Of a stretch of 64,000 nt of DNA, positions 35,582 to 45,918 are shown piece by piece. Positions within the stretch are counted from its first letter, which is position 1, and each line of letters starts with the position of its first letter. This stretch comes from Bacteroidota bacterium (lineage in GTDB: Bacteria; Bacteroidota; Bacteroidia; Flavobacteriales; Flavobacteriaceae): contig JADFOK010000001.1 in assembly GCA_022562895.1 (NCBI GenBank), positions 62,001 to 126,000 on the forward strand, given 5' to 3'. The notes beneath the pieces were generated by a model, which ran no database searches, was not told the DNA's origin, and worked only from the letters and a program-made list of their open reading frames with translations. The translations under genes were made by a program, and so were the position numbers.

Positions 35582-37186
35582 CTACACAAACATAGTTAAG
35601 GGGTGCTCAATATATTTTCGCAGTGTTTGCAAAAATGCTGCACCAGTGACACCATCAACTGTACGATGATCGCAAGCTAGTGTAACTGTCATCGTATTTC
35701 CAATAGAAATTTGTCCGTTTTTAACTACCGGTTTTTGTACAATTGTACCTACCGATAATATCGCAGAATTAGGTTGGTTTATTATTGATGTAAATTCCTT
35801 AATACCAAACATCCCAAGGTTTGATACTGTAAATGTACTGCCTTCCATTTCTTGTGGTGTTAATTTTTTATCTCTCGCCCTTCCAGCTAATTCTTTAACG
35901 GAAGTTCCTATTTGATTAAAACTCATTTGATCGGCAAATTTTAATACGGGAACCATTAAACCATCATCAACTGCTACTGCAATTCCAATATGTATATGCT
36001 TTGCAATTAGCGTAACCTCCTCTGTCCATTGAGTATTTACCCTTGGATGTTTTCTGAGCGCCATAGCACAAGCTTTTACGATCATGTCATTATAAGAAAT
36101 CTTCATCTCCGAATCTGAATTAATAGCAGTTCGTGCAGCTATTGCATGATCCATATCCAATTCAACCGTCAGATAATAATGTGGTGCCGTGAATTTAGAC
36201 TCACTTAAACGTTTGGCTATGATCTTACGCATTTGTGAATTCTTCACTTCTTCAAAACTTTCTACACCTACAGGAATATAGTCTTGAGTCCCTAAAACCA
36301 TGGGTTGGTAATTTTCAATATCACGTTTTATTATTCTGCCATTTTCTCCACTTCCTCGCAGTTTGCTAAGGCTAATACCTTTTTCATCTGCGAGTTTTTT
36401 TGCTAAGGGTGAAGCAAAGATGCGACCACCTTTTACAGGGGAATCTTGAGAAATAATTACTTTAGGTGTTTCCTTTTTTTCAGGAGGAGTTTCAGTAACT
36501 TTTATTTCTTTTTCTTCAGGTTTTGAATGGCTTCTTTTAGTCTTATTATAATTTTCAATGATACCTGAAACATCAGTTCCTTTAGGGCCAATTATTGCCA
36601 ATACAGTATCTACAAGTGCCGTACCACCCTCTTCAATCCCAATTTTAAGTAAGGTCCCCGAATAAAAGGATTCAAACTCCATAGTAGCTTTGTCGGTTTC
36701 TATTTCTGCTAAAATATCACCTTCTTCTACTGTATCGCCTTCTTTCTTATTCCAGTTTACCACAGTTCCTTCGGTCATTGTATCACTCAAACGAGGCATA
36801 GTAATTACCGTTACGCCTTCGGGGATTATTATTTCAGTAGTATCCGATATTTTTTCAGTCCCTATAGCTATAGGGATCACATCATCTATAATTGTTTCTT
36901 TTTGAGAATCATCTTGATTTCCTTTAATTAATTCAGATATGTCTTCTCCTTTTTCTCCTATTATTGCCAATAGAACATCTACAGGAACGGTCTCTCCCTC
37001 TTGAACACCAATATAAAGTAGAACTCCTTCATAAAATGATTCGAATTCCATAGTCGCTTTATCGGTTTCAATTTCAGCAAGGATATCACCTTCATTTACT
37101 TTCTCGCCTATTTCAATCAGCCATTTTGAAACGGTGCCTTCTTCCATGGTGTCGCTTAACCGCGGCATCTTGATTATTTCTGCCAT
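35582..37186 (-). CDS. pdhC: Pyruvate dehydrogenase E2, dihydrolipoamide acetyltransferase
   Basis: 534 residues. Two lipoyl domains with lipoyl lysines Lys43 and Lys166 (both in ETDKATMEF), a Pro/Lys/Glu linker, an E3/E1-binding domain (ASPLAKKLADEKGISLSKLRGSGENGRIIKRDI) and the catalytic acetyltransferase domain ending in DHRTVDGVTGAAFLQTL. It transfers the acetyl group from E1 to CoA. It follows pdhA by six bases. The two lipoyl domains are very alike in protein but differ at many third codon positions, so the duplication is old. Confidence 0.95.
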   Translation of the reverse strand: MAEIIKMPRLSDTMEEGTVSKWLIEIGEKVNEGDILAEIETDKATMEFESFYEGVLLYIGVQEGETVPVDVLLAIIGEKGEDISELIKGNQDDSQKETIIDDVIPIAIGTEKISDTTEIIIPEGVTVITMPRLSDTMTEGTVVNWNKKEGDTVEEGDILAEIETDKATMEFESFYSGTLLKIGIEEGGTALVDTVLAIIGPKGTDVSGIIENYNKTKRSHSKPEEKEIKVTETPPEKKETPKVIISQDSPVKGGRIFASPLAKKLADEKGISLSKLRGSGENGRIIKRDIENYQPMVLGTQDYIPVGVESFEEVKNSQMRKIIAKRLSESKFTAPHYYLTVELDMDHAIAARTAINSDSEMKISYNDMIVKACAMALRKHPRVNTQWTEEVTLIAKHIHIGIAVAVDDGLMVPVLKFADQMSFNQIGTSVKELAGRARDKKLTPQEMEGSTFTVSNLGMFGIKEFTSIINQPNSAILSVGTIVQKPVVKNGQISIGNTMTVTLACDHRTVDGVTGAAFLQTLRKYIEHPLTMFV

Positions 37187-37192
37187 AATATT

Positions 37193-38191
37193 TTACAGTT
37201 TATGAGATAAAAAGGGATAATTTTCTTGTTCATAAACAATATCATACATTAAACTTTTCTCAGGATATGGAGATTCTTCTGCAAACTTTTCGCATTCATT
37301 TACCAATATTTTAACTCGTTGGTCGATATCATTTAATTGCTTTTCAGTTGCGTATTTTTTCTTTGTAATTAAATCTCTTACATATTTAATAGGGTCCTCT
37401 TTTTGTTTTTCTGAGAGTTCTTCTTTAGTCCGGTATTGTTGCGCATCACTCATAGAATGTCCTCGATAACGGTAGGTTCTTATTTCAAGAAATGTAGGCC
37501 CCTCCCCTCTACGAGCTCTCTGTATTGCTTCATCCAATTCATTAGCAACTGTTTCAGGTTTCATACCATCTACTGGTTTACAAGGCATCTCATATCCCAA
37601 TCCCAGTTTCCAAATTTCGGTGTGACTTGCAGTACGTTCTACGGAAGTACCCATTGCATACCCATTATTTTCAACACAAAAGACCACGGGTAATTTCCAC
37701 AACATAGCAAGGTTTAAAGTTTCATGCAATGAACCTTGGCGTGTAGCTCCGTCACCCAAAAAAGTAAGTGTAACCGAATCACGTTTAAAATATTTATCTG
37801 CAAATGCTAAACCTGCACCCAACGGAATTTGTCCACCTACAATTCCATGACCTCCATAAAACCGATGTTCTTTTGAGAAAATATGCATAGATCCACCAAA
37901 CCCTTGTGAAGTTCCTGTACTTTTTCCATACAATTCTGCCATTACCCTTTTTGGATCCACCCCCATCCCAATAGGTTGAACGTGATTTCTATAGGCTGTA
38001 ATCATCCGATCTTTAGTAAGATCCATAGCATGTAAAGCGCCAGCTAATATTGCTTCTTGACCATTATAAAGATGTAAAAATCCTCTAACCTTTTGTTCGA
38101 TATATACTTGAGCGAGTTTATCTTCAAACTTTCGCCAAAAGAACATATTCTCGTACCAGTCTAGATATGTTTTTTTTGTAATTCTTTTCAT
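37193..38191 (-). CDS. pdhA: Pyruvate dehydrogenase E1 component, alpha subunit
   Basis: 332 residues. The thiamine diphosphate motif GDGATRQGSLHETLNLAMLWKLPVVFCVENNGYAMGTS and the phosphorylation-loop-like YRYRGHSMSDAQQYRTKEE are clear. As an alpha subunit it needs a separate beta subunit, which is not encoded next to it. A well-formed promoter (TTG, 18 bases, TATTTTTG) lies in the 101-base gap before it, so it can be expressed apart from the upstream porU-porV-cdd genes. Confidence 0.95.
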   Translation of the reverse strand: MKRITKKTYLDWYENMFFWRKFEDKLAQVYIEQKVRGFLHLYNGQEAILAGALHAMDLTKDRMITAYRNHVQPIGMGVDPKRVMAELYGKSTGTSQGFGGSMHIFSKEHRFYGGHGIVGGQIPLGAGLAFADKYFKRDSVTLTFLGDGATRQGSLHETLNLAMLWKLPVVFCVENNGYAMGTSVERTASHTEIWKLGLGYEMPCKPVDGMKPETVANELDEAIQRARRGEGPTFLEIRTYRYRGHSMSDAQQYRTKEELSEKQKEDPIKYVRDLITKKKYATEKQLNDIDQRVKILVNECEKFAEESPYPEKSLMYDIVYEQENYPFLSHKL

Positions 38192-38236
38192 ATAAAAGGT
38201 ACTGTAATCCTGAAAAGGAAATTATTGTACGGAGAA

Positions 38237-38265
38237 CAAAAATACTATATTCTTGAGTTCTACAA
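38237..38265 (-). promoter_or_regulatory. pdhA promoter
   Basis: On the minus strand a TTG (complement of 38263-38265) is followed after 18 bases by TATTTTTG (complement of 38237-38244). This is a full match to the Bacteroidota TTG-N17-23-TAnnTTTG promoter, about 46 bases before the pdhA start. Confidence 0.68.
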
Positions 38266-38292
38266 AACTCGGAACGATAAAAGAATTATGAA

Positions 38293-38775
38293 TTATAAAT
38301 AAGAGTTGTCGAAGACAAGGGGTAATAAATCCTTAATTGAATTTGCTTTAACGACTTTCCCGGTTTCCCCCATAAAATAAACTTCAATAGGAGTTTTTTG
38401 TTTTACTTCATACTCGGCCAATGCTTGCCTGCAAGCTCCACATGGTGGAACAGGTGTATCAACTTTATGATTTTTTGAGCGTGCCGTTAAAGCCATTGAA
38501 ACTATGATTGCATTGGGATAAATAGCTCCAGCCTGAAAAACAGCTACCCGTTCTGCACACATTCCTGAAGGATATGCCGCATTTTCTTGATTATTCCCGA
38601 TAATAATTTCTCCAGAATCCAACATCAGTGCTGCCCCTACTTTAAAATGCGAATAAGGCGAATATGCATTTTCTCTTGCATGATGCGCCTTATTCATTAA
38701 TTTTATAATCGCTGTAGGAAGTTCTGAAACAGATTCAAAAACTTCAAGATTAATTTCGATTTTAATATTTTTCAC
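38293..38775 (-). CDS. cdd: Cytidine deaminase
   Basis: 160 residues. It deaminates (deoxy)cytidine to (deoxy)uridine. The zinc site is complete: C73-AE in PSGMCAERVAVFQAG with the proton-shuttling Glu75, and P-C112-GAC115 in PPCGACRQALAEY. It is only six bases after porV, so it is transcribed with the type IX secretion genes, a link with no known functional reason. Confidence 0.95.
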   Translation of the reverse strand: MKNIKIEINLEVFESVSELPTAIIKLMNKAHHARENAYSPYSHFKVGAALMLDSGEIIIGNNQENAAYPSGMCAERVAVFQAGAIYPNAIIVSMALTARSKNHKVDTPVPPCGACRQALAEYEVKQKTPIEVYFMGETGKVVKANSIKDLLPLVFDNSYL

Positions 38776-38781
38776 TATTTC

Positions 38782-40002
38782 CTAATATTCGTCATACTCG
38801 TCACCAAAATTGAAAGTTAACCCAAAACGAAGCGTGCCTTCTAGCGGACTTATAACAGTAGAGGTAGAAATCAAATAGGATATATCTATATTAATGGTAG
38901 TATACTTAAAACCCGCTCCTAAAGTCATATATTTTCTTGATCCCTTAGTTTCGTGCTCATTAAAATACCCGGCTCTAAAAGCAAATACATCTTGATACCA
39001 GTATTCTACTCCCAATGCCCAGACAATTTCATTTATCTCCTCACTAAAACCATTTGGCGCATCACCAAACGATTGTAACATACCTTTGAAAAAATTCACA
39101 TCTGGATCTTTCCCCTTATAAATCGCATTATTATCTAATATTTCTTCACCATCATCAATTTGTCCATTTCCGTTTTCGTCTATAAATTTAGTCCCTCTTA
39201 TTGGTGGTGTTGGTACTAATAATTTATTAAACTCTAAATTTACTCCTACTTTATTATATTGATCCAAAATAAAGTCAAAACCAACACTTAAAGCTAGGTT
39301 TGTTGGTAGATTACTTTCAGATCCAACCTCGTCATATTTTAATTTAGGTCCGATATTTGAAATATTGAAGCCCCCTCTCCAACGACCATCAAAATCACCA
39401 TATGCAATTTCTTCACTTTGGTAATAACCAGAAACATCTACTGCAAAAGAGCTTGCTGCAGATGCATCCTCGTTTAAGACTATAATTTTAAGATTTGAAT
39501 TTATATATCTACCTGTAATACCCATAGCAAAACGATCGGCTAATCGCAAAGAATAAGATGCATCAAAAATAAATTCGTTGGGGTTTTGTAATAATGGTTC
39601 TTGTTCAAGATTTTGACGAAATTCTATTTCTCCTAAACTAAAATATCGTAAACCAACGGCTACCGCACTACGTTCGTTTATTCTATTATAATAAGTGAGA
39701 TTACCAAGAAAAATGTCGTTTACCAACTGACTTAAATAAGGTGTATACGTAATACCAATTCCTTGTTTTGAAATAGCAAAAACATATTTTGCGGGATTCC
39801 ATTGTTGTGAAAAAGCGTCTGTAGAAGAAGCTACACCAATATCTGCCATTCCTGCTGAACGAGCATCACCTGCAATTAATATGAAAGGTACTCCTGTAGT
39901 AATAACTCTTGAATCACTGTTTAAATTTGGAATTATAACTTCTTGTGCAGATAAATTAAAAGTTACTAAACCTATTAGAGTAAGTATAAATATTTTCTTC
40001 AT
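38782..40002 (-). CDS. porV: Type IX secretion outer-membrane protein PorV
   Basis: About 406 residues. With the ATG at 40002 it begins with a normal signal peptide (MKKIFILTLIGLVTFNLSAQ). The mature start NLNSDSRVITTGVPFILIAGDARSAGMADIGVASSTDAFSQQWNPAKY is the diagnostic PorV (LptO) N-terminus, followed by a FadL-like beta-barrel and the closing GTLRFGLTFNFG. PorV shuttles cargo with sorting domains from the translocon to the PorU sortase, which is encoded just upstream. Confidence 0.93.
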   Translation of the reverse strand: MKKIFILTLIGLVTFNLSAQEVIIPNLNSDSRVITTGVPFILIAGDARSAGMADIGVASSTDAFSQQWNPAKYVFAISKQGIGITYTPYLSQLVNDIFLGNLTYYNRINERSAVAVGLRYFSLGEIEFRQNLEQEPLLQNPNEFIFDASYSLRLADRFAMGITGRYINSNLKIIVLNEDASAASSFAVDVSGYYQSEEIAYGDFDGRWRGGFNISNIGPKLKYDEVGSESNLPTNLALSVGFDFILDQYNKVGVNLEFNKLLVPTPPIRGTKFIDENGNGQIDDGEEILDNNAIYKGKDPDVNFFKGMLQSFGDAPNGFSEEINEIVWALGVEYWYQDVFAFRAGYFNEHETKGSRKYMTLGAGFKYTTINIDISYLISTSTVISPLEGTLRFGLTFNFGDEYDEY

Positions 40003-40020
40003 GAGGATAAAAATTTTTGA

Positions 40021-40028
40021 CAAATATA
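40021..40028 (-). promoter_or_regulatory. Possible internal promoter -7 box for porV
   Basis: TATATTTG on the minus strand matches TAnnTTTG in the 35-base gap between porU and porV. No TTG is seen at the -33 distance. Confidence 0.35.
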
Positions 40029-40037
40029 AATTAATTT

Positions 40038-43000
40038 TTATAGGATAACTAGTTTTTCGAATTTTTCAACTCGCTGATTGGTCAACGTAGATTTAACAGT
40101 TATCTTATATACATATACACCTTTTCCTATAAGATCTCCGAAATCGTCTTTTCCATCCCAAACAATATCTCTGGATAAGAAACCATCTGTAGTAATAATT
40201 TGGTTTTTGGTCCAAACAATTTTTCCTGTTACAGTAAAAACTTGAACCTGTACATCTAAGGGTTCAAAGGGGCGATTATGATTGAACCAAAACTCGGTAT
40301 AATTAACAAAGGGATTAGGGTAATTTAATACTCTTGTAATTTCCAGTTTATTGCTTCCTGCAACAATAAATTGAATTTCAGCGGTGGAAGAATTATTGTA
40401 AACATCCCAAGCTTTAAGAGTAAGTGTATGTAATCCTTCTTCAAGATTTCTAAGTTTAAAATTGGCTATACCTCTAGTAAAATCGTCTATATCTGCTTGA
40501 TAATATTCGTTAAGAATAAAAGGGTTAGATTCGTCTGCATCCAATATGGCAACTATATCATGACCTATCCCGCTAGCCGTATTAATTCCATTTTCATCTT
40601 GTAGCTTGGCAATAAGTATTGGAGAATCGTTTGTAATACCTCCAGAGACAAAACTTTCATCATTCATAAAAAGTTGAATTGTAGGACCTATATTATCTTC
40701 GGGTGCATCTTCATTAAGTCCTCCAACCAAAATATCCAGATTAAAACCCGTTTGATCCACAAGCTCATTATTTTGTTGTGTATAAAAACTAACTTTTCCA
40801 TTTCCAACTTTGATTTGTATATCTCTTGGTACTACAAATTCAAATTCAAACTTACCATTTGTTACGGTTGCCTGACCATTAAAAATCACTTCACCCAGTG
40901 TAATGAAATTAAGTATTAATAGCATTCCATTTGCAGATGTACCATCATTACCTAATGTTTGTCGTTGTACATTTTTGTCAAATACCTTTACTTCCAATAC
41001 TCCATTATAGTTTGTTAAAAGTGTACCAAATTCATCCACAACTTCACCACCAATTCTAATTCTACTCAATGCTTTAAGAGTATCAACAGGTTGAGTTATT
41101 GGAACACCATTTAAGGTAGTTAATTTAATTTCTTGTTTGGGAAATGCCAAGTGCATAGAAGGATCACCTATATAAAAAACAACACGCCTATTCGTACTGC
41201 TTATTTTATTTTTAGATATACGTACAGCCTCAGCTGGAGTATTAGGTATATTCATACCATATCCAAATAATTCCGGTGCCAACTGCCTATTAAATTCTAC
41301 GCCTACACCTACAGAAATGGATCGAGTGGTTGTAACCAATGAAATAGCACCTCCTTCTTTATTCCAATAGGTAAGTTCTCCTGCCGTTATACGTAAAGGG
41401 TTATCAAATTTTGTAAATTCACAAGTGACTGTTACAATACAGGGATATCTATTTTTATTACGCAGTTCTTGAGCCATACTTTTTGTATAAATAAACTCTT
41501 TTGCAAGACCGTCCTCTCCTCCATGACCAAAATAATTAAAAATTAAACCTCCTACTTCAATCGCGTTAATTATGGCTTCATTTACTTCCGGATATCTGTT
41601 ACCTCCCGCTGATGTTTGTTGTTGAAAAGCATCAGTATGTATTTTCTTAACATTTATAAACGGTTTTTGTTCCGATACTTCATCGCCCAATTCATCTAGA
41701 CTTACTTCCAAATCTAAAAATTCCCAAACCGCATCCACATCATCCGAAATCAAAACAAAATTATTTCTCCAGTTACCATAAGAAACCTTCGATTCATAAT
41801 TTACAATCTTATCCACAAGTGTATTAGCCAGGCTCACATTATCAGCTAAAATACGCCCAACGGCAATATCAAGTTTATCAATATCATCCCCGTTACCAGG
41901 AATTCCATCATTACTTAACCCAATAGTCCCTTCATTTTCATCCATATTTCCAAAATAATCATCAGACATAAAAGAGGCGAATGTGCTATTGCTGAATAAG
42001 GTGTGGAAGGTTGGAATTATATTATTATTATTTGAAATTCTATTTTTATAATCAAACGAAGAATCACCAAACAAACATAAATATTTTATTCGTTTATCTG
42101 CAGAAGATGCATTTTCGTATATATATCGTACAAAATTCCTTATAGCACCAATATCTTGTTTGCCTGAACTAAATTCTTGATAAATTTTATCTGTAGTAAC
42201 TACTTTTACATTTAACCCATCAATATTCTTACGGTGATTGGCCAGACGTAAAGCAGGTTGTATCAAAAATGGTGCTGTTATAATAATGTAGTCAATATCT
42301 TTAAAATTACCGGAAGTATCATAAAAAATTGTTCCTTTTAAATTTTGATTAGGAACTGTGGTCTGAGCCCCAATGATTGGCATATAATAATCATTAGGAT
42401 TAATTGCAATATATTCTCTTAATTCTCCCAGATCAGCTTTAAATTTAAAATTAGAAGCGTTGCCTTCGTTTTGTTTCGATAAAATGAAACCCGTATTTGT
42501 TACATCCCATACCTGCGAAAATTGTGAGGCATTCCCTATTTGATATTCGCCAATACCTGAAAGTGTAGCAGCCTCGTTAAACCTAAAATCCATTTGTTCT
42601 CCAACACCATTTAATTGTCTAAACGCTTCTATACTTATGTAATCCAGGTACGCAATACTCGATGGATTACCAGAATTGTTATAAATCAAATTAATAGTTA
42701 CTGTTTCCCCTCCTGCGGAGATTTCATTGTCATATTCTTTTGATATCAATAATATTGGGTCATCAATAGGTTGAAAACTTAAGGGATCGATGCTGGTACC
42801 GTTAATAGATATTGCCATTGATGTTGTTGATTCGGAAGCTGCAGCTACTTTAATTTTCACGCGCATTAATTGCCCTGAAACAATATTTGGAAAATTAAAC
42901 TCATAACTTTGTTCGTTTTCAATATCAAAACGATTTCCAACCCACCTTCGACCTACCTTGGCTGGGTTTTCTTCATCTTCTTCGTGAAACAAGTAGTCAT

Positions 43001-43928
43001 TAAAAGAATTTATAGTTGTAGTAACGGCACCTGTTGGCTCTAGCATTTCTTGTACACGCATTCCTGCGCCTCCATCTGCAGTTATATAATAATATGAAAC
43101 ATCACTATAGGGGTTATGGTTGGTGTCGTTCTCGGCATCATATCCATGGGTGCTAATCCCGTAAAACAAAATAAAATCACCCGAATCAAAACTTCCGTCT
43201 TCTGCACCAACTACCTGTATGGAAGTTTCAGGAAGATCAAAAACTGTATTTTCTATATTTAATAATGGTAGTGGTTTTCCTCCATTACCATAAATTTTAA
43301 GGTTTTGAGGATTAATTCCATCTGTGTTCATCCCTAAATTATTTAAGAATGCCTTATCAACTTTATAAATACCGGTTTTTTCGACTTGAAATTTATACCA
43401 ACTTCCCGTTGCTAATACCGAGTTTGTAATTTGGCCCCGAATACTCGAGATAGAATTGGTTTTACCAGGATTCTTCATTTTGTAAGAAACAGATAACGAA
43501 AGAATCTTTTTATAACCAAAATTAGTATTTACAATAGAGGATATTGAAAAAGTGGTGTAAATAATATTTCTAGCCCTGGTACTGTTTATACTATATATTG
43601 GTTTATCATTAGGGACTAATTTTTTATTGACATTTTTTAATTCCTCTGAAGAAAGTGTACCGTATTTAATATTAGTGATTCTAACAGATTTTTCATCTGC
43701 AAATCCGTTGTCTTTCCATTGTTCTAGATATTTTATATCATATTGTGAAAGTTGATAATTTAATTCTGGAAGGGCAAATATCTTTGAATTTGAAGATTTA
43801 ACTTCATCAAATGAAGCTGATTTCGCGACTTTGGAATTGCTTTTCCAATTAATTTCTATATTTCTATTTTGCCCCTGGACCGAAAAGGATAACAAAATGA
43901 TACTTAAAAAAAGTATTGTTTTTTTCAT
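40038..43928 (-). CDS. porU: Type IX secretion sortase PorU (C25 gingipain-like)
   Basis: About 1296 residues with signal peptide (MKKTILFLSIILLSFSVQGQ). It removes C-terminal sorting domains from cargo and links them to the surface anchor. The C25 peptidase domain sits mid-protein, with the catalytic His in FNYFGHGGEDG (about residue 801) and Cys in TVTCEFTKFDNP (about residue 834). The C-terminus (NYPNPFVNYTEFWFNHNRP...FTVTGKIVW...GVYVYKITVKS) resembles a sorting domain that PorU keeps. The start at 43928 is chosen from three close Met codons because it begins the signal peptide directly. It is divergent from gldJ. Confidence 0.94.
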   Translation of the reverse strand: MKKTILFLSIILLSFSVQGQNRNIEINWKSNSKVAKSASFDEVKSSNSKIFALPELNYQLSQYDIKYLEQWKDNGFADEKSVRITNIKYGTLSSEELKNVNKKLVPNDKPIYSINSTRARNIIYTTFSISSIVNTNFGYKKILSLSVSYKMKNPGKTNSISSIRGQITNSVLATGSWYKFQVEKTGIYKVDKAFLNNLGMNTDGINPQNLKIYGNGGKPLPLLNIENTVFDLPETSIQVVGAEDGSFDSGDFILFYGISTHGYDAENDTNHNPYSDVSYYYITADGGAGMRVQEMLEPTGAVTTTINSFNDYLFHEEDEENPAKVGRRWVGNRFDIENEQSYEFNFPNIVSGQLMRVKIKVAAASESTTSMAISINGTSIDPLSFQPIDDPILLISKEYDNEISAGGETVTINLIYNNSGNPSSIAYLDYISIEAFRQLNGVGEQMDFRFNEAATLSGIGEYQIGNASQFSQVWDVTNTGFILSKQNEGNASNFKFKADLGELREYIAINPNDYYMPIIGAQTTVPNQNLKGTIFYDTSGNFKDIDYIIITAPFLIQPALRLANHRKNIDGLNVKVVTTDKIYQEFSSGKQDIGAIRNFVRYIYENASSADKRIKYLCLFGDSSFDYKNRISNNNNIIPTFHTLFSNSTFASFMSDDYFGNMDENEGTIGLSNDGIPGNGDDIDKLDIAVGRILADNVSLANTLVDKIVNYESKVSYGNWRNNFVLISDDVDAVWEFLDLEVSLDELGDEVSEQKPFINVKKIHTDAFQQQTSAGGNRYPEVNEAIINAIEVGGLIFNYFGHGGEDGLAKEFIYTKSMAQELRNKNRYPCIVTVTCEFTKFDNPLRITAGELTYWNKEGGAISLVTTTRSISVGVGVEFNRQLAPELFGYGMNIPNTPAEAVRISKNKISSTNRRVVFYIGDPSMHLAFPKQEIKLTTLNGVPITQPVDTLKALSRIRIGGEVVDEFGTLLTNYNGVLEVKVFDKNVQRQTLGNDGTSANGMLLILNFITLGEVIFNGQATVTNGKFEFEFVVPRDIQIKVGNGKVSFYTQQNNELVDQTGFNLDILVGGLNEDAPEDNIGPTIQLFMNDESFVSGGITNDSPILIAKLQDENGINTASGIGHDIVAILDADESNPFILNEYYQADIDDFTRGIANFKLRNLEEGLHTLTLKAWDVYNNSSTAEIQFIVAGSNKLEITRVLNYPNPFVNYTEFWFNHNRPFEPLDVQVQVFTVTGKIVWTKNQIITTDGFLSRDIVWDGKDDFGDLIGKGVYVYKITVKSTLTNQRVEKFEKLVIL

Positions 43929-44092
43929 CATAACCATTAACGCATTAAATATACACTTAGTATGACATAATTTATTAAAAATATTTTCTGAAAATCTGAT
44001 TTTATATAATAATTAATTCAATAAAACGTTTCCATTGGATATATTGTCAAAAACACACAAAACCTAGCGGTTTATTAATATTTAAAATAATA

Positions 44093-44122
44093 TTGACTTA
44101 TTACCGTTAATTACTATATTGC
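44093..44122 (+). promoter_or_regulatory. Probable gldJ promoter
   Basis: TTG (44093-44095), 19 bases, then TATATTGC (44115-44122), a one-mismatch version of TAnnTTTG, ending 27 bases before the gldJ ATG. Confidence 0.5.
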
Positions 44123-44149
44123 GAACCCAATTTTTCATAACTGAAAACG

Positions 44150-45826
44150 ATGAACTTTAGAAAAACCCTAGCGTTACAGCTATTAATTACAGTAGTAGCA
44201 ACTTCTTTGATGGTGAGTTGTAAAAAATCCCGAGACTACGATAGTAGTTCTAGAGCTACTGGATGGAAAATGAATTCCAAAGAAGGTGGCTTCCAGTACA
44301 ATGATAGAGCTACAGAACAGGAAACAGGTCCAGGATTAGTCTTTATTGAAGGCGGAACATTTACTATGGGTAGAGTGCAGGACGATCCTATGCGTGACTG
44401 GAACAATAGCCCTACTCAGCAACATATTCAGTCATTTTACATGGATGAAACTGAAGTTACCAATTTAATGTACCACGAGTATTTAGAATGGTTAAAGAAG
44501 GTTTTTCCCCCTGAAATTGAAAATTACAGAAAAATTTATCAAGGTGCCCTTCCAGACACTTTAGTATGGAGAAACCGTTTAGGGTATAACGAGGTGATGA
44601 CTAACAATTACTTACGTCATCCTGCTTATGCAAAATATCCAGTAGTAGGTGTAAGTTGGATTCAAGCTGTTGAATTTAGTGACTGGAGAACCGATAGAGT
44701 TAATGAACTAATTCTTGAAGAAGAAGGATTTACTGCAAGAAATGCACGTTATGATGTTAAAGCCGGTGAGACTTTTAATACTCAAACTTATCTTAATTCT
44801 CCAACTCTTACTTATGGAGGTAATGATTCTATTACAAGAGGTGGTAAACGTTCAGCATCGTTAGAAAAGAAAAGCAAAGACAGTACAAATTTATATGTTC
44901 AGCGTAAGGATGGATTGCTTTTACCTGCATACCGTCTTCCTACGGAGGCTGAATGGGAATACGCTGCTGTAAGTTTAATTGAATTACGTAGCTATAATGT
45001 TTACAGAGGTAGAAAAAAATATCCTTGGGATGGACTTTATACTCGTTCTGGTAAAAGAAGGTCTCGTGGTGATCAGTTAGCCAATTTTAAGCAAGGAGAT
45101 GGAGATTATGGTGGTATAGCTGGTTGGAGTGATGATGGTGCTGATATTACCGCAGAAGTAAAATCTTATGATCCTAATGCATATGGATTATACGATATGG
45201 CTGGAAATGTTGCAGAATGGGTTGCAGATGTTTATCGACCCATCATAGACGATGAATTTAACGACTTTAACTATTTTCGTGGTAATGTTTACACAAAAAA
45301 TTATATTGGTAAAGATGGAAAAGTAAAAATTGTTACCTCAGATTCTATTATTTTTGATACCCTAAGTAATGGAAAAATCATTGCTAGAAATTTACCTGGT
45401 GAAATTTTACAAGTTCCCGTTGACATCAATGAAACCTATTTAAGAACAAACTTCTCAAAAAGTGATAACCGTGATTATCGTGATGGGGATAGACCTTCAA
45501 CCCGTTATTATCAATCATTTGTTGATTATGATGACGAATTTATAGATGAAACTAAACGTATGTACAATTCTCCCACACATTTCGTTTTTTCCGATAGTAT
45601 AGGAGGTCTTGATCGTCAATACGACAAATCAAGAAACAGAACTACATTAATTAATAATGAGGTTCGCGTATACAAAGGTGGATCTTGGAGAGATAGGGAT
45701 TATTGGTTAGACCCAGCACAAAGACGCTATTTCCCACAAGATATGGCAACAGACTTTATTGGATTCAGATGTGCAATGTCTCGTGTAGGATCCAAGTCTA
45801 AAAAAGGAAAACGCCCAAGAAATTAA
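44150..45826 (+). CDS. gldJ: Gliding motility lipoprotein GldJ
   Basis: 558 residues, outer-membrane lipoprotein (lipobox MVSC, Cys24) with a formylglycine-enzyme-like (SUMF/FGE-sulfatase) domain: GLVFIEGGTFTMGRVQDDPMRDWNNSPTQQHIQSFYMDETEVT, RLPTEAEWEYAA, YDMAGNVAEWV and GGSWRDRDYW...FIGFRCA. GldJ is needed for gliding and stabilises GldK in the type IX motor complex. The FGE active-site cysteines are not evident, as expected for a structural homologue. Divergent porU and downstream murF match the usual flavobacterial order. Confidence 0.94.
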   Translation: MNFRKTLALQLLITVVATSLMVSCKKSRDYDSSSRATGWKMNSKEGGFQYNDRATEQETGPGLVFIEGGTFTMGRVQDDPMRDWNNSPTQQHIQSFYMDETEVTNLMYHEYLEWLKKVFPPEIENYRKIYQGALPDTLVWRNRLGYNEVMTNNYLRHPAYAKYPVVGVSWIQAVEFSDWRTDRVNELILEEEGFTARNARYDVKAGETFNTQTYLNSPTLTYGGNDSITRGGKRSASLEKKSKDSTNLYVQRKDGLLLPAYRLPTEAEWEYAAVSLIELRSYNVYRGRKKYPWDGLYTRSGKRRSRGDQLANFKQGDGDYGGIAGWSDDGADITAEVKSYDPNAYGLYDMAGNVAEWVADVYRPIIDDEFNDFNYFRGNVYTKNYIGKDGKVKIVTSDSIIFDTLSNGKIIARNLPGEILQVPVDINETYLRTNFSKSDNRDYRDGDRPSTRYYQSFVDYDDEFIDETKRMYNSPTHFVFSDSIGGLDRQYDKSRNRTTLINNEVRVYKGGSWRDRDYWLDPAQRRYFPQDMATDFIGFRCAMSRVGSKSKKGKRPRN

Positions 45827-45846
45827 TTATTTTTCAAAACTATTTT

Positions 45847-45874
45847 AAAGCCCTGACAAGTCGGGGCTTTTTTG
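45847..45874 (+). terminator. Rho-independent terminator of gldJ
   Basis: An 11-bp stem AAAGCCCTGAC / GTCGGGGCTTT (one G-T pair) with an AA turn, then a T run. Confidence 0.82.
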
Positions 45875-45918
45875 TATTTTTAAATATATGAATCGAATAA
45901 TAATAAAATATTAATCGT

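Noticed and set aside
37436..37693. Plus-strand open frame of 85 codons inside pdhA
   Set aside because: It lies fully antisense to a conserved gene and has no domain-like sequence.
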